From assembly GCF_023558375.1 (NCBI RefSeq), contig NZ_CP083761.1, forward strand, positions 2,536,001-2,600,000: a DNA stretch of 64,000 nt, read 5' to 3'. Below are positions 9,531-17,364 of this stretch, in pieces. The notes under the pieces are model-generated. The model had not been told where the DNA came from. It ran no database searches and worked only from the letters and a program-made list of their open reading frames with translations. This stretch comes from Chroococcidiopsis sp. CCMEE 29 (lineage in GTDB: Bacteria > Cyanobacteriota > Cyanobacteriia > Cyanobacteriales > Chroococcidiopsidaceae). Within the stretch, counting starts at the first letter, position 1. Each line of letters begins with the position of its first letter. The position numbers and the translations under genes were made by a program.

Positions 9531-9569
9531 AACCCTCCTCAATGCCAAAAGGGGAGGGTATTTTTTATT
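9531..9569 (-). terminator. Rho-independent terminator of the DUF1499 gene
   Basis: Stem 9533-9540 (CCCTCCTC) pairs with 9551-9558 (GGGGAGGG), with one G-T and one C-G extension and a ten-base loop. Reading the minus strand it lies 30 bases after the stop at 9589 and is followed by TTTTGTTTT. The plus-strand side also has a T-run (TATTTTTTATT), so it could work in both directions. Confidence 0.85.
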
Positions 9570-9588
9570 CCCAAAGTTAGCTAAGAGC

Positions 9589-10011
9589 CTACACCATACT
9601 TTCTGTTTCTTGTAGTTTTGTCCGGATACTCTCTATCCTTTTGCGGTTTACTCCTAAATCAGATTTCCCCAGCCGAGAAGCTGAACGAACATGAAACACT
9701 TTTGCCTCTTCATCTAGATAAAATTCCACATCATCCACAAACCCCATAATCGCACTCGTAAATTCTGCATAGACATAATTTTGGGTTTCAGTGATGATTT
9801 TTGTTTTCGGTAAGCTTTGGATAACTTGCTTTAGGTTGGCAAGTGCCTTTTCAGGAGTAGAGCTATAAGTCAAAGGCTCTACTTGATGGACTGCATCTGA
9901 GCTTTGGCTAGAAACGCAGTTGGGTGTATTGGGACACGCTGCTAATTTACCGTCTCGAACACCCAAATTATTGGATCTCTTTCCTGCAAACAATTTCATC
10001 TCCTCCTTCAT
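9589..10011 (-). CDS. DUF1499 family protein
   Basis: Small protein of the DUF1499 family, function unknown. Signature segments are CPNTPNCVSSQ near the N-terminus, VYAEFTSAIMGFVDDVEFYLDE in the middle and HVRSASRLGKSDLGVNRKRIE near the C-terminus. The ATG at 10011 or 9999 fits homologue length best; AAGGAGGAG sits directly before 9999, which is closer than ideal for a ribosome binding site. A longer frame to 10077 would overlap the upstream gene and lacks family similarity. It follows a small gene on the same strand and ends at a clear terminator. Confidence 0.8.
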   Translation of the reverse strand: MKEEMKLFAGKRSNNLGVRDGKLAACPNTPNCVSSQSSDAVHQVEPLTYSSTPEKALANLKQVIQSLPKTKIITETQNYVYAEFTSAIMGFVDDVEFYLDEEAKVFHVRSASRLGKSDLGVNRKRIESIRTKLQETESMV

Positions 10012-10030
10012 GCTACAATTATTAAAACTA

Positions 10031-10267
10031 CTAACTTTGGCGATCGCCTGGGGAACACCACTGAGATAACGGTTCAACCCTCGCCTGCTGGATTAATTGA
10101 AACACTTCCGCTTCATTACATCCATACTTATCTGCTAATAATTGCTCAGCTTTGTTTTTAGCCTCATCCGCAGACACACCAAAGGTGATAATTTCTTCAT
10201 CCAGGTTTCCTGTAATGCCATCTACTGGAATAACACAGATATATTGCGGCTCTCTTAGTTGCTGCAT
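10031..10267 (-). CDS. Small hypothetical protein
   Basis: A 78-residue protein I do not recognise. It reads as a compact acidic domain (PQYICVIPVDG, then a helix EAKNKAEQLLADKYG and a second helix EAEVFQLIQQAR). ATG 10267 is chosen over the in-frame TTG 10297 because TAGAGGG lies upstream at suitable spacing. It sits just ahead of the DUF1499 gene and is probably co-transcribed. Confidence 0.6.
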   Translation of the reverse strand: MQQLREPQYICVIPVDGITGNLDEEIITFGVSADEAKNKAEQLLADKYGCNEAEVFQLIQQARVEPLSQWCSPGDRQS

Positions 10268-10503
10268 AATTGCTTGCCCTCTATCCCTATAATTCAAAGT
10301 GTAAATTAGTCGATTACTCCAGAGTACTAATAGATTAAGCCTTTAGTTAGATAACAATTTGTTTTTTGAGATCTTACTATTGAGGATAATGTAATAATTC
10401 GACTCTTTATTGATTGCTAGAGTTGAGAGGATTAGTTTAGATGTGTATCAACAAATGTAAGATATTTCATATTTACACGATTTAATAAAGTTAGGGATTT
10501 ACC

Positions 10504-12915
10504 ATGTATGAACTGGTTCAGGCTATCTTAAACAGTAGCGAGAAAACTGATCTGCACCAGTTGCTCAGCGAGTTACGCTCCAAAGAAAAGCAATACTTCC
10601 TGCGGAATGAAATTCTGCAAGCTTTTAGAGACTACTGCCACCAATCCCAAAAGCCAGCCTACTTTTACCACTCTTCCTCTCTAGGCGAACTAATTCACTA
10701 CACCCATGAGATTATTCTAGAAGAAGAAAACACTTGGTTTCTTGTCCGCTCCAGGATTGCGAATCAAGAATTTTGGCTGTTTAAGGCAGACCTGAGTAGC
10801 TGGGAACTGATGATGCCACAGGCGTTGCTAAATGCGCGCGATCGCCTGGTTGATCGCTACCAACCCCAAATCCTAGAAATAGACCTCCGCCCCTTTTACG
10901 ACCCCCTGCCCACCATCAGCGACCCCAGAAACATTGGTCAAGGCCTAGAGTTCCTCAACCGTTACCTATGCAACCAACTGTTTACCGACCCTCAACCTTG
11001 GTTAGATGAATTATTTAATGTCTTACAAGGACGGCAATACGACGGCATACCCCTGCTAATCAATACTCGCATTCACTCAGTCACCCAGCTACCCCAGCAA
11101 GTCAAGAAAGCCCTCAGTTTTTTAGGTCAGCAACCACCGAATGAACCCTACGAAAAAATTCATCTTGATCTCCAAGAACTAGGCTTTGAACCAGGTTGGG
11201 GCAACACGGCATCTCGGGCGCACGAAACGCTAGAACTCCTCGACCAATTTATCAACGCCCCACATCCTGCCATTCTAGAAGCCTTTGTTTCCCGTATCCC
11301 TGCCAACTTTCGCATCGTCCTAATCTCCATCCACGGCTGGGTAGGGCAAGAAGATGTCCTAGGACGACCTGAGACGGCGGGTCAGGTCGCCTATGTCCTT
11401 GACCAAGCCCGCAGCCTAGAAAACAAATTGCGAGAAGATATCACACTAGCGGGTCTCGACATCCTCGGCATCCAACCCCAAGTGATCGTCCTCACCCGCC
11501 TGATTCCCAACAGCGAAGGGACTCGGTGTAATCAACGCCTAGAAAAAGTCTACGGCACCGAAAATGCCTGGATCTTGCGCGTTCCTTTCCAGGAATTCAA
11601 TTCTAAAGTTACTCAGAACTGGATTTCTAAATTTGAGATTTGGCCCTATTTGGAAACTTTTGCCACTGATGCAGAAAGAGAACTGCTAGCACAACTTGGG
11701 GGACGCCCTAATTTGATTATTGGCAACTACAGTGACGGCAACTTAGTTGCCTTCCTGCTTGCACGTCGCTTCAAATCAATCCAATGCAATATTGCCCATT
11801 CCCTAGAAAAGACTAAATATCTGTTTAGCGACCTCTACTGGCAAGGCTTTGAGGAGCAATACCACTTCTCACTGCAATTCACCGCTGACCTGATCAGCAT
11901 GAATGCAGCGGACTTCATCATCGCGTCGTCTTATCAAGAAATTGTGGGAACACCTGACACTTTAGGTCAGTATGAGTCGTACAAATGTTTCACTATGCCC
12001 CATCTATATCATGTGGTAGATGGGATTGAACTGTTTAGTCCCAAATTCAACGTGGTGCCGCCGGGGGTAAATGAAAATATCTTCTTTCCCTACAGCCAGA
12101 CAGCAGAACGAGTTAACAGCGATCGCGAACGAGTTCACAACTTACTCTTTAGCCGAGAAGATCCGCATATCCTTGGTTATCTAGACAACCCTAGCAAGCA
12201 ACCCATTTTTTCTTTTGCTCCCATCACCTCAATTAAGAACCTCGCAGGTCTAGCTGAATGCTTCGGTCAAAGCCAGGCATTGCAAGAGCGTTGCAACCTG
12301 ATCGTCATTACTGGCAACCTCAATCCAGATGATGCCACAACCTTAGAAGAAAAAGGGGAAATCGAAAGGCTGCACAACATCATCAATCAGTACGATCTCC
12401 ACGGGAAAAGCCGCTGGTTGGGTATGCGTCTCAGCAACCCCGATCTGAGTGAAGCCTACCGGGTAATTGCTGATTGCAGGGGAATTTTTGTCCACTTTGC
12501 TCGGTTTGAAGCCTTTGGTATCACGATTCTAGAAGCGATGATCTCCGGCTTGCCAACTTTCACCACTCAATTTGGCGGCTCCTCAGAAATTATCCAAGAT
12601 GGAGAAAATGGGTTTCATATCAACCCCACCAACTTGGAAGAAACAGCGAAACAAATTTTAGATTTTATCAATCGGTGTGACATAAATCCCCAATACTGGC
12701 AAGAAATCTCTCAGCGGGCTATTAAGCGAGTACGTGACAAATACAACTGGCAGTTACATACTAAGCAACTGCTATTATGCGCTAGAATTCAAGGCTTCTG
12801 GAACTCTGTTTACCAGGAAAACCGAGAAGCAATGCTTCGCTACTTGGAAGCCTTATTTTATTTAATCTACAAACTCAGAGCCGAAAAACTCCTGGAACAA
12901 CACTTGCAGCGGTAA
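10504..12915 (+). CDS. susA: Sucrose synthase
   Basis: Reversible cytoplasmic enzyme: sucrose + NDP gives NDP-glucose + fructose; cyanobacterial forms often favour ADP. The 803-residue length is normal. The N-terminal sucrose-synthase domain (about 1-545) includes DRYQPQILEIDLRPFYD, ISIHGWVGQEDVLGRPETAGQ and the GNYSDGNLVAFLLA segment; the GT-B C-terminal domain (about 550-745) carries the E669-x7-E677 motif (FEAFGITILEAM) that contacts the nucleotide sugar. ATG 10504 has AGGGA upstream. It is the first gene of an operon with a GH65-betaPGM fusion 17 bp downstream, which points to a sugar-interconversion role. Confidence 0.95.
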   Translation: MYELVQAILNSSEKTDLHQLLSELRSKEKQYFLRNEILQAFRDYCHQSQKPAYFYHSSSLGELIHYTHEIILEEENTWFLVRSRIANQEFWLFKADLSSWELMMPQALLNARDRLVDRYQPQILEIDLRPFYDPLPTISDPRNIGQGLEFLNRYLCNQLFTDPQPWLDELFNVLQGRQYDGIPLLINTRIHSVTQLPQQVKKALSFLGQQPPNEPYEKIHLDLQELGFEPGWGNTASRAHETLELLDQFINAPHPAILEAFVSRIPANFRIVLISIHGWVGQEDVLGRPETAGQVAYVLDQARSLENKLREDITLAGLDILGIQPQVIVLTRLIPNSEGTRCNQRLEKVYGTENAWILRVPFQEFNSKVTQNWISKFEIWPYLETFATDAERELLAQLGGRPNLIIGNYSDGNLVAFLLARRFKSIQCNIAHSLEKTKYLFSDLYWQGFEEQYHFSLQFTADLISMNAADFIIASSYQEIVGTPDTLGQYESYKCFTMPHLYHVVDGIELFSPKFNVVPPGVNENIFFPYSQTAERVNSDRERVHNLLFSREDPHILGYLDNPSKQPIFSFAPITSIKNLAGLAECFGQSQALQERCNLIVITGNLNPDDATTLEEKGEIERLHNIINQYDLHGKSRWLGMRLSNPDLSEAYRVIADCRGIFVHFARFEAFGITILEAMISGLPTFTTQFGGSSEIIQDGENGFHINPTNLEETAKQILDFINRCDINPQYWQEISQRAIKRVRDKYNWQLHTKQLLLCARIQGFWNSVYQENREAMLRYLEALFYLIYKLRAEKLLEQHLQR

Positions 12916-12932
12916 TTCATAATTCACAGGTA

Positions 12933-15872
12933 ATGACTCAAGCCACCAGACAAGCTGCGATGGATGCAATAATTAATTCCGGCTATTTTTTTATCTATAC
13001 AGATTGGACCCTAATCGAAACCCAGTTTGACCCTGAACGGCTGCACCATAAGGAAACCGTCTTTACGATCGGCAACGGGTACCTAGGAACGCGGGGTAGC
13101 TTTGAGGAAGGTTATACCCGCGCATTGCCAGCCACTTTGGTGCACGGAGTCTATAACGATGTTCCCGTTGTTTACACTGAACTTGCCAACTGCCCCGACT
13201 GGCTACCGCTAACGGTAATCGTAAATGGCGATCGCTTCCGCCTCGATCAAGGCGAGATCTTAAGCTACGAACGGCAGCTTGACCTGCGTTGGGGCATTCT
13301 CAGCCGCAGAGTGCGTTGGCGTAGCCCTAGCGGGAAGACGCTAGACCTTAACTTTGAGCGCTTTGCCAGCCTAGCGGATGAACACGTGCTTTGTCTGCGC
13401 TGTCAGTTGACACCTGTAGATTTCGATGGTTCGATCAAAATTCAGGCTAGCATCAACGGCTATCCTGAAAATCAGGGCTTCAACCACTGGGAATTACTTG
13501 ACCAGGGTGAGATTGCTCAAGGTACTTGGTTGCAAGTCCGCACTCGCAACTCCCGGATTGAATTGGGTATGGCATCCGGGTTGAGCCTAGCGGGGGTCGA
13601 GGCAGCTTTGGAATTCACCGGCATTCCAGGCTATCCTACTTTGGAAACAACATTTTCAGCGATAGCAGGACAAACCGTAACGCTGGAGAAAATGGTAACA
13701 GTTTTTACCTCGCGGGATGTACAAGCTCCAGCCCAAGCAGCTAGAGATAAACTAGACCAATTGCCTTCCTACTCGGTTTTGCTCGATGCTCACAAGCAGG
13801 CATGGGAAGCAGTGTGGCAAAAAAGTGACATTGAAATTGAGGGTGATATCACCGCTCAACTGGCTGTTCGATACAACCTCTTCCAGCTGCTTGTCAGTGC
13901 CCCGCGTCATGATGATAGGGTTAGCATCCCAGCTAAAACGATCGCCGGATTTGGCTATCGCGGTCATGTATTCTGGGATACTGAAATTTTTATCCTGCCC
14001 TTCTTCATTTACACTCAACCGGAGATCGCTCGCAATTTGCTTACTTATCGCTACCATACACTGCCTGGGGCGCGGCGCAAGGCGTCTCATTACGGATATA
14101 AGGGGGCGATGTTTGCTTGGGAAAGCGCTGATACAGGTGATGAGGTGACACCCCGTTGGGCGCTACCTCACGATCCTTATGGGGAAGACGTGCGGATTTG
14201 GTGCCGTGATCGCGAAATCCATATCAGTGCCGATATTACTTACGCGGTCTGGTACTACTGGCTGGCTACTTGTGACAACGAGTGGCTGCGGGATTACGGC
14301 GCTGAGATTATCTTGGCTACTGCGATCTTCTGGATGAGCCGCGTCGAGTGGGACAACAAAGAAGAACGTTATGAAATTCGTAACGTGATTGGAGCGGATG
14401 AATACCACGAATACGTGAGCAACAATGCTTTCACGAATCGGATAGTGCAGTGGCATCTAGAGAAGGCACTCTCAGTGTATGAGTGGCTTCAGCAGACATA
14501 TCCTGACCAAGCCGCTGCGCTGGCACAGAAACTGCAAATAACTTCAAAGCAGCGATCGCGCTGGCAGGATATTGTTAATAATTTATGGATTCCCTACGAC
14601 CAATCAACCGGACTAATCGAGCAGTTTGAGGGATTTTTTAATTTAGAAGATATAAACCTGGCTGATTACGAACCGCGCCACCGCTCGATGCAAGCTATTC
14701 TTGGCATCGATGGCGGAAATAAGCGACAAGTCCTTAAGCAGCCGGATGTATTGATGCTGCTCTATCTCATGCGGCAATCACAGGAGTTTCCCTACAATGA
14801 AGAAACATTAAAAAAGAACTGGGACTACTACGCACCGCGCACTGATATTACTTATGGCTCGTCCCTAGGTCCAGCAATTCATGCGATTTTAGCCTCAGAT
14901 TTAGACAAAACATCAGAGGCTTACCAGTATTTTATGCAAGCAGCTTTGGTGGATCTAGAGGATACCCGTGGCAATGCTGCTGATGGAATTCACGGAGCTT
15001 CTGCTGGTGGCGTTTGGCAAGCAGTCGTTTTCGGGTTCGGCGGGTTCCAACTGACAGAAACTGGACCTGTAGCACATCCACATCTGCCTCCTGGGTGGAC
15101 ACGTCTGAAGTTTAAGATTCACTGGCGTGGCGATTGGCATGAATTCGATTTGCACCCTAGCTCTCCTGCTTCCCGCGCTCAAATTGGGGGAGCGATCTTT
15201 GACTTGGATGGTGTACTGACAGATACAGCAGAATTCCACTACCGCGCTTGGCAGAAGCTGGCAGATGAAGAAGGCTTGCCCTTTAATCGACAGGCTAACG
15301 AGGCGCTGCGGGGTGTGTCTCGGCGGGAGTCGCTGATGCAGATAATAGGCAATAAAGTGTTTTCTGAACAGCAAATCCAGGAGATGATGGAGCGCAAGAA
15401 CCGCTACTATGTGGAATCGATCCAAAACATCACGTCAGCAGATTTGTTGCCTGGAGCACTCGCCTTATTGGATGAATTGAGGCAAGCTGGTATTAAGATA
15501 GCAATTGGCTCAGCCAGCAAAAATGCTCAAACGGTTGTGGAGAAACTGGGTATTGCCGATCGAGTTGATGCGATCGCAGACGGTTATAGTGTACAGCGTC
15601 CTAAGCCAGAGCCTGACCTATTTCTGTTTGCAGCCAATCAGCTAGGACTTGAACCAAGTCACTGTGTGGTCGTAGAGGATGCGGCGGCGGGAATTGAGGC
15701 TGCTCTAGCGGCTGGCATGTGGACGGTGGGTCTTGGTCCCCCTGAGCGAGTTGGTGCAGCCCACGTTGTTCTGCCTAGCCTAGAAGGAGTAACCTGGGCA
15801 GACCTGTGTGCTAAGTTGGATGACTTGCCAAGGAAAAACAGTGAGTTAATTCCAAATCATTCTCGTAACTGA
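12933..15872 (+). CDS. GH65 disaccharide phosphorylase fused to beta-phosphoglucomutase
   Basis: A 979-residue fusion. Residues about 15-745 are a GH65 inverting phosphorylase (maltose/trehalose/kojibiose/glucosylglycerol phosphorylase family): N-terminal beta-sandwich domain with TIGNGYLGTRGSF, then the (alpha/alpha)6 barrel with the GADEYHE motif, whose Glu490 is the expected general acid. Residues about 750-965 are a HAD-type beta-phosphoglucomutase: FDLDGVLTD with nucleophile Asp757 and acid/base Asp759, then GSASKNA and VVEDAAAGIEAA. Together they should turn an alpha-glucoside plus phosphate into beta-glucose-1-phosphate and on to glucose-6-phosphate. The sugar substrate cannot be read from the sequence. 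Co-directional with susA (17 bp gap); its stop overlaps the next start. Confidence 0.9.
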   Translation: MTQATRQAAMDAIINSGYFFIYTDWTLIETQFDPERLHHKETVFTIGNGYLGTRGSFEEGYTRALPATLVHGVYNDVPVVYTELANCPDWLPLTVIVNGDRFRLDQGEILSYERQLDLRWGILSRRVRWRSPSGKTLDLNFERFASLADEHVLCLRCQLTPVDFDGSIKIQASINGYPENQGFNHWELLDQGEIAQGTWLQVRTRNSRIELGMASGLSLAGVEAALEFTGIPGYPTLETTFSAIAGQTVTLEKMVTVFTSRDVQAPAQAARDKLDQLPSYSVLLDAHKQAWEAVWQKSDIEIEGDITAQLAVRYNLFQLLVSAPRHDDRVSIPAKTIAGFGYRGHVFWDTEIFILPFFIYTQPEIARNLLTYRYHTLPGARRKASHYGYKGAMFAWESADTGDEVTPRWALPHDPYGEDVRIWCRDREIHISADITYAVWYYWLATCDNEWLRDYGAEIILATAIFWMSRVEWDNKEERYEIRNVIGADEYHEYVSNNAFTNRIVQWHLEKALSVYEWLQQTYPDQAAALAQKLQITSKQRSRWQDIVNNLWIPYDQSTGLIEQFEGFFNLEDINLADYEPRHRSMQAILGIDGGNKRQVLKQPDVLMLLYLMRQSQEFPYNEETLKKNWDYYAPRTDITYGSSLGPAIHAILASDLDKTSEAYQYFMQAALVDLEDTRGNAADGIHGASAGGVWQAVVFGFGGFQLTETGPVAHPHLPPGWTRLKFKIHWRGDWHEFDLHPSSPASRAQIGGAIFDLDGVLTDTAEFHYRAWQKLADEEGLPFNRQANEALRGVSRRESLMQIIGNKVFSEQQIQEMMERKNRYYVESIQNITSADLLPGALALLDELRQAGIKIAIGSASKNAQTVVEKLGIADRVDAIADGYSVQRPKPEPDLFLFAANQLGLEPSHCVVVEDAAAGIEAALAAGMWTVGLGPPERVGAAHVVLPSLEGVTWADLCAKLDDLPRKNSELIPNHSRN

Positions 15873-16678
15873 TGAAAATTGCTGATTTAATTACCTGGTT
15901 CGAGAATTGGGCAAATCCAGCTTGGCAAGAAAGCTGGGATAACTGTGGCTGGCAAATTGAACCAGGAGTGGTGGATCAACCAGCAAGGGTATTAGTCTGT
16001 TTAACGCCTACCTTGGCTGTGATGCACGAAGCGATCGCTTTGCAAAATTCCGGTATTCCAGTCAATCTGATTTTTGCTCATCATCCCCTAATTTTTAATC
16101 CGGTGAAATCGCTGCGGACTGGGGAGGCGATCGCGGAAATGACACGGCTCGCTTTTACCCATCAAATCGGAGTCTATACAGCTCACACTAATTTCGACCA
16201 GGTGCAGGATGGAACAGCTGACGTTCTGGCAACTTTGTTGGGATTAAAGCAGGTAGCACCGATAGTAGCAACGCAGGCAGGACTAGGATATGGTCGTGTG
16301 GGTGAGTTAAGCTCCGTGACCTTACAGGATTTACTAACTCAAATTCAAACCCTGCTGGCACCTCCTGACCTAATTTTTTCTCCTACTAATGATTTACAGC
16401 AAACGATTGAGCGAGTTGCCGTTTTAGGCGGTTCAGGAGCCAGCTTCATATCAGCGGTCGTTAATACAGGTGCTCAAGCTTACCTGACTTCTGACTGTAA
16501 GTTTCATCAATTTCAAGAAAGTCGTGATCGCGGTTTGATTTTAATCGATGCTGGACATTACGCCACTGAACGTCCCGCCTGCAAACAATTAGTCGCAAAA
16601 TTTAAAGCGTTAAAAGTGGAGTGGGTACAGTTGAGTCTAAATGATGAGGATTTTCGCCATTTTTACCGCAATGGTTAG
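15872..16678 (+). CDS. NIF3-like dinuclear metal centre protein
   Basis: YbgI/NIF3 family, often annotated as GTP cyclohydrolase I type 2 homologue; the true function is unsettled. Metal ligands are visible in AHHPLIF (His70, His71), THTNFD-like YTAHTNFDQ, and DAGHYATE near the C-terminus. The 268-residue length is typical for the short form without the inserted PII-like domain. The ATG shares its A with the TGA of the GH65 fusion (ATGA overlap), indicating translational coupling and membership of the susA operon. Whether it has any link to sugar metabolism is unknown. Confidence 0.85.
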   Translation: MKIADLITWFENWANPAWQESWDNCGWQIEPGVVDQPARVLVCLTPTLAVMHEAIALQNSGIPVNLIFAHHPLIFNPVKSLRTGEAIAEMTRLAFTHQIGVYTAHTNFDQVQDGTADVLATLLGLKQVAPIVATQAGLGYGRVGELSSVTLQDLLTQIQTLLAPPDLIFSPTNDLQQTIERVAVLGGSGASFISAVVNTGAQAYLTSDCKFHQFQESRDRGLILIDAGHYATERPACKQLVAKFKALKVEWVQLSLNDEDFRHFYRNG

Positions 16679-16699
16679 GGGTGGCTCTTATTTAAGAGA

Positions 16700-16947
16700 G
16701 ATGAATGACAGCCAAAGAATGAGTTAAGATCAATTACAGTAGGTTAAGCCAGAAGTAGAGTCCCGAGACTCTCAACCAATGCCATTCAACTAGAGGAAGC
16801 GAAGCAGACAACTGCATTGAGAAATGTTACCACAGGGATCTTGAGACTCAGGTGAAGTAAACCAGCTCAAACTGGGTATTATGTACTGGGGTTCAGCCCA
16901 ATATTCCAATAGAGATAACCTAACGTTTAGGAAGGCAGAAACAATAC
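16700..16947 (+). other. Long structured leader of the DUF6679 gene
   Basis: Gap of about 270 bases before the DUF6679 start. It contains the small hairpin GAGTC-ccga-GACTC near 16757-16770 and several further self-complementary words, and ends in AGGAAGG about 12 bases before the ATG. It could be a structured 5' UTR or contain a small RNA; I recognise no known family. Confidence 0.35.
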
Positions 16948-17256
16948 ATGCTACACCGCAAGATTTATCAGCTGTGTTGTGATGGGCGGGAAATTTGTAT
17001 CTTCTTGCGGGACCAGCAACGCTGGATTGAACGCGCTCGCATTATTGATATCGAAGGGGATTTAGTCACCCTACGCTATGAAACTGAAGAAGAAGATGAA
17101 GTATGCGCCTGGGAGGAAATGGTTCGCCTTGAAAGTATTGGTGCTGTCACTCAGAAATTAGCTTCGGTGCCACGAGGTAATGCCGAACCACTAGTTTCTG
17201 AGGATTGCCCAGAAGCTGAGCGAATCCGTAATCGTTACACCGATCTCGAATCTTGA
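16948..17256 (+). CDS. DUF6679 family protein
   Basis: A 102-residue cyanobacterial conserved protein of unknown function. The N-terminal half reads as a small beta-barrel (KIYQLCCDGREICIFLRD, RARIIDIEGDLVTLRYETEEEDE), followed by an acidic Trp/Glu motif CAWEEMVRLESIGAV and a variable tail. The ribosome binding site AGGAAGG supports the ATG at 16948. It is alone, convergent with the MBL-fold gene. Confidence 0.75.
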   Translation: MLHRKIYQLCCDGREICIFLRDQQRWIERARIIDIEGDLVTLRYETEEEDEVCAWEEMVRLESIGAVTQKLASVPRGNAEPLVSEDCPEAERIRNRYTDLES

Positions 17257-17286
17257 TCGGAAATCAGTAGGAAGTAAGGTGCGTTA

Positions 17287-17344
17287 GGGGCAGGTTTAAC
17301 CAAGTTGTCTATTTGACTATAGGTATATTTAACAAACCTGCTCC
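17287..17344. terminator. Hairpin between convergent genes
   Basis: GGGGCAGGTTT (17287-17297) pairs with AAACCTGCTCC (17334-17344) with one wobble. The loop is long (36 bases) and the T-run weak, so this is a possible bidirectional 3'-end structure rather than a textbook terminator. Confidence 0.4.
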
Positions 17345-17364
17345 TCTTTAAGAGTACAGTAGCC

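Noticed and set aside
13752-14456. Open frames of 97-120 codons opposite or out of frame with the GH65 gene
   Set aside because: They lie wholly within a strongly conserved coding region and show no family similarity or ribosome binding sites.
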